DNA of 64,000 bases from Aphelocoma coerulescens (GCF_041296385.1 NW_027184085.1:1246501-1310500); one strand, 5' to 3'; counted from the stretch's first letter, positions 1 to 18,876 are shown. Program-made: numbers and translations. Notes: generated from the letters alone by a model not told the origin.

Positions 1-605
1 CCTTAGCTTCATCAATCACAAAACATGTTGTCCAGCATGCTGTGGACTGGATCCTCAGAAACAACCACTGAAGATGGAAAAAAGCCCCGGAGAACATATT
101 TTCTGAAGAACAATAAACTGAATACGATCTTGGAAGCAGATTATTCTCCCCCTTTGATGAACTGGGTCCCCCAGAGGCAGCAGAGAACAGGGAGGAAAGA
201 CTCAAACGTAGGATTATAAGTAACAGCAGCTTTTGCAACAAGATGTCAGAGCAGGCACAGTGTGGGGAGGTGTCAAAACACGCGGCCCCCTCAAGCGACA
301 AATGGCAGCAGCCAAAAAAAGCTCAATGTGGCATCACCAGCCACTCACAAATATTAATTCTGGAAAGACACATGCACTGAAAAACATTTATAGCGTATCT
401 ACAGCACCACTAGTGCTTTTTACATCCTGCTATTCCTGACAAATAACACGACAAATGAAGTGGGATCCTAACAGAATGAAGGAATGAATCTTAATAACTG
501 TGTCTAAACTACCGTTTTATTGACAAGAGACAGGCTGAAAAGTCATTCTAAGGTTAATTCACAGTATATTCTCCCCTCCACTAACAACACCTGCTGCATG
601 CAGCT

Positions 606-664
606 GATCTATGTTAGAATACATATTATATATTCTAATATAGAATATATATTATATATTCTAA
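606..664. repeat. AT-rich tandem pair of palindromes
   Basis: Two copies of a ~26-bp AT-rich unit of the form TAGAATATATATTATATATT CTA lie end to end. The second is a perfect 11-bp inverted repeat around one central base; the first has one mismatch. It lies in the SMAD4 intron before MH2. Confidence 0.8.
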
Positions 665-1376
665 GAAAGGGAACATTCTAATAAAAACTCTATTAGAAAA
701 TAAAGAACTGTTCTAGCTTTTTGCTACAAAATTTAGAAATCTTTTATTTGCGTGGGTGTTGCTTTTTCCACTACACTCTTATAATGCATTTACTGTGCTA
801 GACCCCTACAACAGAAGCTTGCCCACTTTTTTTTCCCCATCCCATCTCCTGTGCAATAAAATAATAGATTGTTGTCCTATTTCATAGCTGAAAAAGATTT
901 TCAAGTTTGTGTGCTAATGCGCTCGTGCATTGACAACAATTTACTGCACAAGGTTCCACCAAGTTCTTTTAAACCGGCAAGTGTGCACGGACACACGTCT
1001 TCCGAAGCTTAGGATGACTTCAAAGCCTCGAAAAGGTACAAGCAGGCAAGAATTTCCAACTTTCGAAAGATAAAAGCACCCAAACACCAGACTGTGAATC
1101 AGCTTCCTTTAGCACGGGAAATGTTTAGTACAAGGCTGCCGAGCTACGGAGGAGAGGCTCAGCAAGGACAGGCTGCTTTGCCAGCTGTGGCTGGACGTGC
1201 CCCACAGCTGCCTCCCTGCAGCCCTCTGAGCCTCTGACGGCTGCTGCTCCACCAGAGGAGAGCCCTCCCTGAGCTGCCAGAGCAGAGCAGCAGTGGGCAC
1301 GTGTGGGGGTGAGCACCGCCGAGCCCTCCCCGGGAAGGACGCCGCGGAGCCGGGCGACGGGGCCGAGCCTGCTTAC

Positions 1377-7066
<5,690 letters not shown>

Positions 7067-9534
7067 CTAGGAGGAAAAAATATCTACATTAGAATTGTTT
7101 TTAACAAATCGCAGATCGTGTTTCTAAGGAAGTCTGTGGCTTTTTTCTTCTTTTATTTTCAAGCTAAGTGCAGGATATTAAAAGCACATGAAAAAACTGC
7201 ATTGCTTGTCCCATGATAGCTAAAACATGCCTAAGAGGCTGCTTGCACAGTTTTAGATGTAAGATTTATTCTCCCCCTAGTAACAATATTTAAATAAAGG
7301 CTACAGTTTATATGCATGTACACGTAGTATGTGCATATAGAAAGGCAGGGATTCTTACATGGAAAAGGAGAACAGCGACAATGATTTCCTATGCTTTACA
7401 CCAGCAGGATGAAACCGAGTGAAAATACTGACTGGGAATCAAGGGGCACTGATTTAAACAAAACCTGAGTAGTGAGGAAGCATGAGTGCACACCAGAATC
7501 ATGTATCATCTTTATTCAACAACACTCCTCAAAGTTCAGCTGTGCTCTGACCTCAGACTTACCCTATTTCTCTCTGCTAACCAGGAAGGCAGAAGTTGTA
7601 TCTGCCCATTCTCTTAATACACATTTATGTAAATTAGAACAGTGTCTATCTTTAGATATGGAAACCCCAACATTTGTCCCTGTTTGCATCCAGCTTTTTC
7701 TGGATCAAGACAAACCAAGCCCAGCCACTCAGGAAAAGCCCTCCCAGCCTGTCTCAAGCAGAGCTGTGTCAATGACACCACAGTGATATCAGGAGACCCC
7801 GTGCAGCCCTGGCCTCAGGCTCTGCTCCCGAGGGACCTGCAGCGGTTCCTGGTTCCTGGCCACGGCCCGTTCCTGCCGCAGCCAGCCAGCCTCGTCCTCC
7901 CGGAGCTTCTCTCAGCCACAGATCAGGAGAGCTGGCCCGACCCTCCTGCTTCTGAATGAGCTCATCACTAGGCTTTAACTCGTTTTGCCCAGGAACACAG
8001 AGCAGCAGGTTTGTGCAGTCACAGAGAAAGAGGCTGGTGTTGCCAAAAAGCTGCTCTGGTTCTTCTGGCAGCTCTGGCTTCATGTAATCACCAACTGAGA
8101 CATTTCAGCAGGGTCTGACTGCCTTAAAACACTGGCAACAAATACACAGAGGTGATTTTACTACGTTCTCTGAGTAAGCTTAAAATACAAGCCTTTCTGA
8201 AAACTACCACGTCATTCTCAAACATGTAAATGAAATATATCTGATTTCAAAAGTTCAGGGAAAAAAAAAGCCTGTCACATTATCTGAGGAGGAACACATC
8301 CAGTGGATGACCTGTTACGGCACTGGAATTTTCCATGTTATTAGAGGCACTGAAGTAGCAGCTATTTATTGGAAACAAATGTGTCGCACAAAAATAAGAG
8401 CGGGATGTTAATTTAGAAAGTTATGGCACCACACAGTGTGAACGCACAGCTTCCCTCCCTGTAAAATGAATGCTGTTAGGCAAATCCAGCACAACTTTAA
8501 AATGAAACAAACTCTTCCTTATTTGATATTTTCTACAGTTTTAACTTGAATACCTCACGCTTTGGTATACTTGAAAAAATACACGGTGCAAATCCCTCCC
8601 CCTCCCTCCCATTTTTGAGCCTTTTCTTCTTTTGTAAGGATGCTTCTGCACCTAATTCCTCCCAAAGGAAAACAATTACCTCTACATTTAAGCAGGATCA
8701 CAGATTTTACCTAGCTATTAAAATTTCTCCCTCAGTACTGGGGTTTTTTGTGCTTCAATTCTATAAGCCCCTTTCAAAAGTCAAGCTTAACCTGCCAGTC
8801 ATTCTCTATGGCAACTCACATTAATCTGTAAAAGCCTGCCAGCTAAAACAGAATAGAACATCATTTTCCTTAAATACAAAACAGCATCCCAGATAGATAT
8901 GCATAAGTAATCACAATAAATGCCCTGATAAAGCTATTAGCTAAAAGAGCTTTAAATAAAGAGATTATTTAAATTAGACACGCAGCTTTATCTCCTACAA
9001 CCCTAAAACCATGAATGAGAATTTTGTTTGCTGACTTTCAGAAGATTCAGATCAAGCAAATAAAACCTTATTTAAGTGGAATGATCCTCAGAAATGTTGA
9101 GTCACCCCTCAGCTGCCACTGTGCTCAACAGGAGCTTCTGACTGCTCAGCACTTCTGAAAGCCGGGCCACTTGTTCAGGGTTTTGGGTGCTGCTGCACGC
9201 TGCTGCTGCTGCGTGACCGCACGGCAATTCAGGAGTCCCCTCGACAGGAATGCTGTCAGTCCCAGAGCCCTGCAAAGAGGGGTGAGGGCAGTGGGCATCA
9301 GTATCGAGAAACGCTGCGGCACATTTCTCCAGAAGCACCAGAACCACCAGTGTACTTTACAGGCAAGCCAAGTTTTCACATTATGCATATTTAGTTTCTT
9401 GCAAAATAGCTCGAGGAGCCCATCTTTAACTCAGTCACACATTCGAGAGGTGCCTTAGCACCTTCTTACCACGTTCCCTCCCTGCGTGCAAACAGCACCA
9501 AACGGCACTCCCCGGGCCGGGCCCTTCGACACGG

Positions 9535-10588
9535 CAGCCCGGGCAGGAGGCAGCCCGGACACGGCGGGCAGGAGGCAGCCCGGACACCATGGGCAGGAGG
9601 CAGCCCGGGCACCATGGGCAGGAGGCAGCCCGGACACGGCGGGCAGGAGGCAGCCCGGACACCATGGGCAGGAGGCAGCCCGGGCACCATGGGCAGGAGG
9701 CAGCCCGGGCACCATGGGCAGGAGGCAGCCCGGGCACCATGGGCAGGAGGCAGCCCGGACACGGCGGGCAGGAGGCAGCCCGGACACCATGGGCAGGAGG
9801 CAGCCCGGGCACCATGGGCAGGAGGCAGCCCGGACACGGCGGGCAGGAGGCAGCCCGGGCACCATGGGCAGGAGGCAGCCCGGGCACCATGGGCAGGAGG
9901 CAGCCCGGGCACCATGGGCAGGAGGCAGCCCGGGCACGGCGGGCAGGAGGCAGCCCGGGCACCATGGGCAGGAGGCAGCCCGGGCACCATGGGCAGGAGG
10001 CAGCCCGGGCACCATGGGCAGGAGGCAGCCCGGGCACGGCGGGCAGGAGGCAGCCCGGGCACCGTGGGCAGGAGGCAGCCCGGGCACCATGGGCAGGAGG
10101 CAGCCTGGGCACCATGGGCAGGAGGCAGTCCGGACACGGTGGGCAGGAGGCAGCCCGGGCACCATGGGCAGGAGGCAGCATGGGCACCATGGGCAGGAGG
10201 CAGCCCGGGCACCATGGGCAGGAGGCAGCACGGGCACCATGGGCAGGAGGCAGCCCGGGCACCATGGGCAGGAGGCAGTCCGGACACGGTGGGCAGGAGG
10301 CAGCCCGGGCACCATGGGCAGGAGGCAGCATGGGCACCATGGGCAGGAGGCAGCCCGGGCACCATGGGCAGGAGGCAGCACGGGCACCATGGGCAGGAGG
10401 CAGCCCGGGCACCATGGGCAGGCTGCAGCACAGACACCATGGGCAGGAGGCAGCCCGGACACCATGGGCAGGAGGCAGCCCGGGCACGGCGGGCAGGAGG
10501 CAGCCTGGACACCATGGGCAGGAGGCAGCCCGGGCACCGTGGGCAGGAGGCAGCCCGGGCAGGAGGCAGCCCGGACACCATGGGCCAG
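9535..10588. repeat. 25-bp minisatellite array, ~41 copies, SMAD4 intron 1
   Basis: Tandem units of 25 bp have consensus GGGCAGGAGGCAGCCCGGGC followed by ACCAT. About 41 full copies are present, with a shortened 16-bp unit at each end. Variation concentrates in two places: CCCGGGC versus CCCGGAC, and ACCAT versus ACGGC or ACGGT. A six-unit block (150 bp) starting at 10126 repeats at 10276 with the same order of variants, a higher-order duplication. No reading frame on either strand is closed within the array. Confidence 0.97.
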
Positions 10589-10984
10589 GTGCTCCGCACC
10601 ACAGCAGCACTTCCAAGGGCGCTGCATGCCTGCCCCGTGTGAGCCGGGAGCCCCAGAGCCCCCCGCGCACAGCGAGCCCACGCTGCGGCTCCAGCCCGGA
10701 GGCACGGAACAGCACAGCGGCGAGCGCAGGCAGCAGAGATCGCAGCTCCTTCTAGGCAGGAACTTCGCGGACACAGAAAGAGGAGAGAGCGCTCTGGGGA
10801 AAAGGGGCAGAAGGAGGAGACAGGGAACATGAGAAGAGCAGCAGCAGGAGACAGCAACAAGCTCCAGCCTCAGCCACCGCAGAACAAAAGGGTGTTTCTC
10901 TCCCTTCTGCTCCAGTGAGATGCAAGCAGGACACACTAAAAAAGCGGAGACAAGCTAATGTAAAACACTTACAAGTTGCAAAGG

Positions 10985-11065
10985 TACGGAGAAGCACCTG
11001 ATTATATTCAGACTCAATGGTTTTAAAGGTCTTTTCCAACCCTAACAAGTCTATGATTCCATGCT
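10985..11065 (+). mobile_element. CR1 LINE, 3' tail only
   Basis: The run TCAATGGTTTTAAAGGTCTT TTCCAACC, followed by TCTATGATTCCATG, is the typical 3' terminus of avian CR1. About 80 bp survive. It lies in SMAD4 intron 1. Confidence 0.7.
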
Positions 11066-14000
11066 ACATAAAGTAATTGACTTAATTAACTAAGAATTAA
11101 CGAGTATATTACAGAACAAGCAGACAACAACTGGTGTTCCAGGTAACCTAAGCATCAGAACAAGAACCTCCGAGGAGGAGATAAATCTGAAAGACAAAAG
11201 AAGTTTAGATTGGCAGGTAATTAAAATCGCCTTTGACGACCTGCAGCAAACTTCTATCTCAGAGAACCCACAGCCGGCTGCTCACTAGAACTGCTCCTTC
11301 CCGACAGACGCAGACATGCACAAACAGCGTTACTCTTGCACACCCTCCGCTCCCCCGCGGCTGCCTCGCTGCAGGGAGATGTGTCTCTTCAGCCCGGGCA
11401 ATAAAACGCAAAACACGAAGCAGCTGTCTAAAACTGAAAATACAGCACTGGTGCCACATGCCTCGTTTTAATGCCTGTGGATAATCCTGCCAGAAATGGT
11501 CACCTGAGCAATACAAATTATAAAAAGGCAAGCTTCTCTACCAGCATGCTGCCCTACAGAACCAAAATCAAATCCAGCGTTGACTTACCTAGGTGGGAGA
11601 AGGAGCTCTACTGAGCTGCCAAGCTACTGCCCTCACTCTACTTTATACTTGTCTTAGGGGCAGGAATGCAAAACAAGCCCCACACTGACCCAGACTGCCC
11701 CAGTGTTTTTGGATCAGCTGGGACACTCTCTCTCCAAACAGTGATTATCTTACTGGTGTGACCAGATAACAGAGACAAGGTTTCACACTCAGCATCTTCC
11801 ACACAAGCTCCAGGAGGGCATTCCCTTCTGGGGATGCAAGGTGTTCCTGATCAACTGGAAAACACCAGGCAATGTACAAAATGCAGATAAAGGGATAAAC
11901 AACGCATTTATGGAACAGAAATTCAATATTCCATCTTGTGTGCCCGCATCTCCCCAGCTGCACCAGCAAGACAGTATCATAGGCTAGCACAGCCTAAGAA
12001 CGAGCACTTCTACGTGCCAAAAAAACATGGGTAAGAAAAACACAGCTTCCAAACGTTCACAGCAACTCTTCAGGCAGCAAATTAAGCGTTTAAGAGATAG
12101 GATCACTTGGACAGCCTCACTTGAGGCCCACGAGTTGCTGAGGTACGTTTCAGTTCAACATTCCTCTACAAAACAACAGGCAGACACACAGACAGAGGCA
12201 GACACACACAGACATAGCCTGAAGAAGGCACAGGGGTTTTAAAAAGAGATAAAAATTTTTCTGATTTTCATGGTTAGAAAAAAAACCCACAGAGATTTCA
12301 TTTCCTTGCTTTTATGGAGGTGTTACCACAGCTGTGCAGAAGCTCCTCAGAGGCATAAGGGCAGGGGCTGTTAAAAATCCCCAAAGCCTTACTAAACCCC
12401 TGTCAAAATGCTCTGGTCATTCAGGCATGCAAATCTCAAAACTTAGCTGAAAACTCCCTTTGTCCAAACAATTCCCATTTTCAATACTGCGATCTGGTTG
12501 AGATTTGCTTTGAAGTTTCAAATCCAGATCCTTAAAAAAATCTCACATCCTTTTCTGCATGTTGAAAGCAACCTTTAATGAATACTTTTCACACGCAGAA
12601 GTGGTTTATCTTCCCCCTCGCCTCCCACAAAAGCCACACTTCACAATTTGGGGAGAACCATCAACCCCAAGCAAGAAAACAACAGCCAGGCCGGGCGGTT
12701 ATGGATGGAGCTGGAAGTCAGGGACATAACCCACAGGAATATGATCCAGGCAATCAGCAGTCCCACAGCAAGAGGGCTAATCCAGGCCCAGCACTGACAC
12801 CACACACAGCCCTGCTCAATCGCAGCTGCGCGGGGATCGGGTTCACCAAGAAAGTCCGTCTAAAAATGTGACAGTCCAAATGCCACTGGATAATTACTTT
12901 AAGGTACAGGCAGAAGGCCAACACCCCCTCCATGTCACTGTGCTAGCATATGGATGTTACTCCTTAACTTCCTGCAGCAAACTAGGTATTTTCCAAACAT
13001 GAGACCACTTGAGACTCGAGGGAGACTTCGCTGTTTACAGGGAAAATTGTGTGAGAAGGACTGTGACCAGGAGGGACCACTAACTCTTTGTAGGAACTAA
13101 GGTGCTGAGTGCTTAAGGAAAAAAAAAAAAAAAAGTTAAAATATATAGCACAGCCTTGACACAACTGGAAAAATAGTTCCTGCAGGTGCCAGGGCTGCAG
13201 TGGCCCTCTGGAAAGCTTGTGATGGAGAAAGGGCAGCAGTCCTGCAGGGCAGCTTAGAAGAGAGGTTCCAGATACACACATGGTGCTGCAGGTCCGGGGC
13301 GCTGGTGAGGAAGGCTGACAAACACAACAGGGGAATGCACAGCACACACTGACACACTGCAGAGAGGAATCCAAGACGGACTGGTGACTGCACGCACACA
13401 GTACACCCTTGTGATGGAAATCCAATCAGTCTGTGAAGTCAAAACCAAAGAGAAAAAGGTTTTGCACGTGCTACTGTGGCATGCTTGGGGCTCAGGAAGC
13501 CTTTAAGCAGCAAGGCAGAGAGAGAATTGCCATCTTTTGGCCCAAACTGCTCAGAAGACAGCCTTGTGTCACCTCAGAGCACTTCAAATGATCATCAGCA
13601 CATGGTCCTTGTTGGTCCCTTCCAACTGAGCTGCTCTATTTCCAACCACGCGGCTTCCCAGCAGCAGTTAAGCGAAGACGCTCTCTGACACACGCAAACG
13701 CACAACCTGAGCACTTCCAGCTGCCGTAAATCCGTGTGAGGGCTGGTGTCACACGCAGGGATGGTGAAGGCAGGGCGAGCCCGTGCGCCCAGCGGCACCC
13801 ACCAGGTACAAGGCTGCACTCGTGCCCACGCTGTAAACCCTGACAGGACTTGGCCACCGTGCACCAGCACCGCACTGCCAAGGGCCCAAGCCAGGCAGCA
13901 AATCTGCGGGCGGAGTATCCCTCACGACGAGCCATGACTCGAGGGAATGCTACCACCGTGATCGCCAAAAAAACAACCGCCAGGCAAAAAAAGGGAATAA

Positions 14001-16839
14001 AGTGGCGTATATGGCAACGGAGTAACACAGCCAGACCACAGCCAGACCAAGGCTTGTGGTGCCACAGACGCCGACGGGAAGGATGAACAGGATGCAGTTC
14101 TGGGCACTCAGATACGCGGGTAAGGAGGGAAACGAATTAATGCAAAACACACCTGAAAGAACAAAACTGTATTGCCAAGTTGCAACTACAAAGGCAGTTT
14201 TTGAGAAAATGTATCCAAGAAAAAACAAGAATTGCTCGGTTAAAGCTGGCACTGATGCTGTGGGAGAGTGAGTTATGAGTAACAGCCACCCCAGACAGAT
14301 TTCCAGCATTTTGATACCAGGCAGTAACGCGACACTAACTAACTGGCTAATTAGAATAGCGTTCAAATTGACATCTTGCTGGAACATTTCACACCAATAA
14401 AGGACAAGAAAGGCTCCTGCATCAGCTGCTGCCTCCAAAATCAGACGAACACCAAGATGTCAGAAAAGCAGCGTACACGTCTGATGGCTTTTAACCACCA
14501 AAACATTACTATAGAGTTCTGCTGTTTAATAATGCAAGGACAGAAGTTTTATGATAAACACGATAAAGGAAAATCCATAAACCAATAAAACAAAATGCAG
14601 CCCGTGATTTGATGAAGATATGAATAAGTGATTAAACTGCAGATACTTTCCAGCACATTAGACTATTATCTCCTTGCCCGACGGGTGAACAGCAACAGAG
14701 TGTTTGTAGACACGAGAACAATTAGCGTTAAAGAGCAAGAGCAGGAGCGCTGGGAAGGCTCCACGCTCCCACTGCTCCGTGCAGTATGAGCTAACATTCC
14801 CCAGAACACTATTTTCGTGCGTGTATCTGAATCATCAGTATCAATTCTCCTCATCTCACTGGCAGTAGCTACCGAAATTTAAGACACCTGGCAGCATAAA
14901 AGGAACTGGAGAAGAGCTTTAAGAAAACTCTGAGTGGCAGCAGTTTTGTGTTAACGTGAATTCACGTTTGCGAAGCAGGAGCAGCCATTTCTCTGTGGCT
15001 GATGCGGTGTGGCTGCCCAGGAGCAGCTCTGAGCACGGTTACCCCTCCCAGCTCCCACCTGTGTGCTCCAGCTCCCTCCAGAAGCAATTCCCAAGTGCCA
15101 CAGACGGATGCTGCGAGGGGAGCAGCCCTTTCTGCTGCGCACGGTGACGGGGTTCTAACTCCTGTGCGAGGAACCCACATCCAAACCCCACCTTCCTTTG
15201 GGTGCACGGGGGCAGGACACGAGGGAAAAGGTAACGCTGCTCTAACGGCGTGGCTGCGCACACGTGTTTTAAACCCCAGAAAGTCTGATTTTACAGGTTT
15301 CTTCCCTCTTTCTAATGTTTATTTTTTGAAAATGCACACAGCTGGAAAACAACTCCTCTTTTCAATACAGGCTTCTGTATGGTCAGGGGAGGAAGACCTG
15401 CACACCACAGCACATGAGCTCCTCTGCCACTCAGACCCAGACACCTCACCCCGTGTCCCACGCAGCGAGAGGCTGCCCCCTCCTCATCCCAGCACCGGGG
15501 CGTGCGGGAGACGGAAGCCTGGGAGAGACCACGCTCCGGGAGCAGAAGGCGGCGGAATTCCTCGTCTGGAACGGCAGAGCAAACCCGATCCTGCATGACC
15601 CCATCCTCTCGCGGGAGGCTTCTGTCAAGAAGCAATTTGTCAAACCCTCGCAGGCAGAGGAAGGGCTTGTGGCTACAGCAAGCAGCAGAAGGAAGAGCGA
15701 AGCCTTGCCCGTGCAGGAGCAGTGTGATTTCTCACCGCTCTGTCAGTTCAGTACCCCAGCAATAGGTGTGTTAGATAACATCTGCTCTTCATCGTGATCT
15801 GCACGGGGATAATGTTCTCTGCGTTCGTTAGAGCTTAAAAAAAAATCACCTCTGGGCAAAGCAAGCGTGGAAAATTCCAGCCCCAACCAAAAGTACAGTT
15901 TTTCACTAGGCTGACAACAGAGAGAAACAGAGCCCTAAAATCCCAGCAGGACCTTAACAGGCAGCTCCTCACCAGGATCTGCTCTCAGCACCTTTGTTCT
16001 CACCAAATCAGTTGATTCCTCTCAAAGCTCACATTCCCATTGTGCCAGCCCAGCCTGAATGCATTATGTAAAGAGCTATCTACTCAAAAACAGAATTCTA
16101 ATCAGTGTCAGGCACTCGGTGCTTCTCCCCGGGCCTCAGCTCTTTGAAATAAAGTTCCTGAATCAATATTAAACATGCGTGCTTATGCAACAAGCAGATC
16201 CGGAGAGGCTGATGAATGCAAAGCGAGCAGGAACTCCTTGCAGTCACAGGGTGAGGGGAGAGCCAGAAGGACGAGCTGCCGCTCTATGATGTCGCTGGAG
16301 CAGGAGAGCACGTCCAGCTGACAGGGCCGTGCAGCTGCTCGGGGTCCTCGCAGGGGGCTGCCCGCACCGCTGAGGGCAGAGCCCGCAGCACAGGAGCCCC
16401 ACAGCTTAGGAGGGCACGGGGAGCCCTGAACTCCCTCCTGCCCGCTGGCAGCGGCACGGCGCTCCAGACCGAGATAAGCTGGGAAGTGGTGGTGGAAGAC
16501 CACGATCCTCCTCGGTGTCTGAGGACACTCGGTGTGCAGCACCTCAGTTTGGGCTCTAATAACACACCTAACCCGCGGCTGGATTACCCCGTAAATCAAA
16601 CACCCAGCCGTGGCGAAACCTCCGAGGCTCAACTGCACGAGTCACCGACCGCCCCCAAACTCACACCCGCAGGGACGGGCACGGGAGGGAGCGCAGCAGA
16701 GAGGGAATAATCTGTAATTAACACCCCTTTGTGCAGCCCCACGCCTGGAAACCCGCTAGCAGCACCGTTCTCTGTGTTCCAAATGAGATGGCAGATTCCA
16801 GAGGACTAAAGAGCCCCCACAAAGCCACCGGGGGGGCTT

Positions 16840-17660
16840 TTCCAGCATGCGGGACATGGGACAGCGGGGAAAAGCGGCCGGGGACAGGACGGCTGCCCAG
16901 CGTTCAAAACATTAAACTAAAAAGTTTAGTAGTGGGAGGGGGGGAGGGGCTCCTGTTTTTTTCTCGCCGAGGAAACAGAGGAGGTGAGACAGAGAGGAGG
17001 TGAGGAAGGGGACGGGAGGGGGGTGGGGATGAGGGGGGCGGGGGGCCCATAAAAGAGGGGAAGTGGGGAGGGAGCCCGGGAAGGAGGGGAAGGGACGGGG
17101 GGAGGAGTCCGGAAAGGGGCCGGGGAAGAAGCCCGGGAAGGTGTGGAAGTGACCGGGGAAGAGGCCGGGAAGGGGCGGGGGAAGGAGCCCGGGAGGGGAT
17201 CCCAGCGCGGCGGGCGGGCGGGAGCCGGGAGCGGATGTTACCTGGGCCGCCGTCCGGGCGCGGCCCGAGGCCGCCGTGAGGGGCGGCGGCGGCGGGGGAA
17301 GGCCCGGGCCTCCGCCCCCTCCCCTCGGCGCGGCGGGGCGGGGCGGGGCGGCGCTCGCAGGGGCCGGGGGCAGCGGCCGCCCGCTGCCGGCCGCCCCCGC
17401 CGCCTCCTGCCCGCGGGTGGCCGCCGCCGCGCGCCGCTCGCCGCTCGTTTGTTGTCGTTGTCGCTGTCGCGGCCGCCGCCGACACGTCCGGGCCGCCGCC
17501 GCCGCCGCGCACGCGCCACATCCGGGTCACGCGGCGCCTGCGCGGCTGCGAGAGGGGCGCGGGCGGGCGCGACCGCGCGTTGTGTTTATGGTTGGCGGGC
17601 AGCGCTCCAGCGAGCGCGGGGAGCGGCCGGCGCCGGGCGCAGATGCAAAGTGCGACTGCA
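16840..17660. promoter_or_regulatory. SMAD4: CpG island, SMAD4 promoter
   Basis: This stretch of about 800 bp is very G+C-rich and CpG-dense, with long runs of GCC/CGG and GGGGCGGGGCGG Sp1-like boxes. An ETS-like CCGGATGT lies on the minus strand near 17,520. It holds the predicted first exon and separates SMAD4 from the CR1 copy directly upstream. Long open frames in it (up to 355 codons) reflect lack of A+T-rich stop codons, not coding. Confidence 0.8.
17242..17510 (-). other. SMAD4: SMAD4 non-coding exon 1 (5' UTR), predicted
   Basis: Inside the CpG island, the only good minus-strand donor I see is CCCAG|GTAACA, with the exon ending at 17242. The upstream edge near 17.5 kb is a guess at the transcription start. 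SMAD4 genes have an untranslated first exon, and exon 2 here has an in-frame acceptor before its 5' UTR, so a spliced leader is required. Transcript data would fix the start. Confidence 0.5.
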
Positions 17661-17662
17661 AC

Positions 17663-18118
17663 AGATGGATCACGGGATCGGTGACGCTGGAAAAGTCCTG
17701 CGAGACCTCGGAGTGCAGCCTGTCCCGATCCCCGCCGTGTCCCCAGCCCAGAGCGCTGAGTGCCATCTCCAGCCCTTCCTGGGACACCTCCAGGGATGGG
17801 CACTCCAACACCTCCCTGGACAGTTCCAATGCCTGAGCGCCATTTCCATGGGGAGATTCCTGCTGGTGTCCAACCTGAGCCTCCCCTGGCCCAGCCTGAG
17901 GCCGTTCTCTCTCCTCCTGTCCCTGTTCCCTGCGAGCAGAGCCCGACCCCCCCGGCTGCCCCCTCCTGTCAGGGACTTGTGCAGAGCCACAAGGTCCCCC
18001 CTGAGCCTCCTTTGCTCCAGCCTGAGCCCCTTTCCCAGCTCCCTCAGCCGCTCCTGGGGCTCCAGCCCCTTCCCAGCTCCGTTCCCTGCCCTGGACACGC
18101 TCCAGCCCCTCCAGGTCC
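17663..18118 (-). mobile_element. CR1 LINE fragment, 3' region, directly upstream of the SMAD4 promoter
   Basis: Read on minus, it contains the CR1 landmarks 'agcaaaggaggctcagg', 'ctctgcacaagtccctgaca' and a terminal 'ggacttttccag', paralleling the plus-strand copy at 37.3 kb. It is 5'-truncated. It lies within about 150 bp of the SMAD4 CpG island, in the SMAD4 orientation. Confidence 0.8.
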
Positions 18119-18270
18119 ATCCCGAATGGCGGTTTCAGAGCAGGACAAGGGGCTCGCCGTGCCCAGTCCAGCACGGGGGGACACACAGGGCCACAAAGGC
18201 GACTCCGTAAATGTGTGGAAGTGGGAACACAACCCCAACAAGTGCAGAGCCCCACAAGTGCAAACTCTCT

Positions 18271-18876
18271 AATCAGAGAACAGTAGGATGCTTTGGGTGG
18301 GAAGGGACCTCAAAGTTCATCCAGTGCCACTCCCTGCTAGGGGCAGGGACACCTTCCACTATCCCAGGCTGCTCCAAGCCCCATCCAGCCTGGCCTTGGA
18401 CACTGCCAGGGATCCAGGGGCAGCCACAGCTGCTCTGGGCACCCTGTGCCAGGGCCTCACCACCCTCACAGACAGCAATTCCTTCCCAATATCCCATCCA
18501 TCCCTGCCCTCTGGCACTGGGAAGCCATTCCCTGTGTCCTGTCCCTCCATGCCTTGTCCCCAGTCCCTCTGCAGCTCTCCTGGAGCCCCTTTAGGCCCTG
18601 CCAGGGGCTCTGAGCTCTCCCTGGAGCCTTCTCTTGTGCAGCTGAACACCCCCAGCTGTCCCAGGCTGGCTGCAGAGCAGAGGGGCTCCAGCCCTGGAGC
18701 ATCTGGGTGGCCTCCTCTGGACTGGCTGCAGCAGCTCCAGGTCCTTGTGCTGTTGTTCCCCAGGGCTGGGGCAGCTCTGCAGGTGGGGTCTCACCTGAGC
18801 GGGGCAGAGGGGCAGAATCCCCCCTCCCCTGCTGCCCACGCTGGGGATCAGCCCAGGGCAGGGTTGGACTTCCCGA
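18271..18876 (-). mobile_element. CR1 LINE fragment, ~600 bp
   Basis: The minus strand carries the CR1 3' segment, with 'tggcagtgtccaaggccagg' and 'ggtccc' just before a terminal 'cattctatg'-like run degraded at 18,280. It is nearly the same sequence as the copies at 27.5-28.3 kb and 58.7-59.1 kb. Open frames of up to 278 codons on plus are antisense of this element and are not genes. Confidence 0.85.

Noticed and set aside
9435..10936. Six overlapping frames of 342-493 codons that look like repetitive proteins
   Set aside because: They are all readings of the 25-bp minisatellite in SMAD4 intron 1. No start context, splice pattern or family similarity supports any of them as a gene.
13585..13640. 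Possible CR1 tail in SMAD4 intron 1
   Set aside because: Only a short stretch (GTTGGTCCCTTCCAACTGAG) resembles CR1; too little to call.
16904..17836. Frames of 186-355 codons around the SMAD4 promoter
   Set aside because: G+C-rich CpG island lacks stop codons in every frame. Residues are Arg/Gly/Pro/Ala runs, and the frames run on into CR1 sequence.
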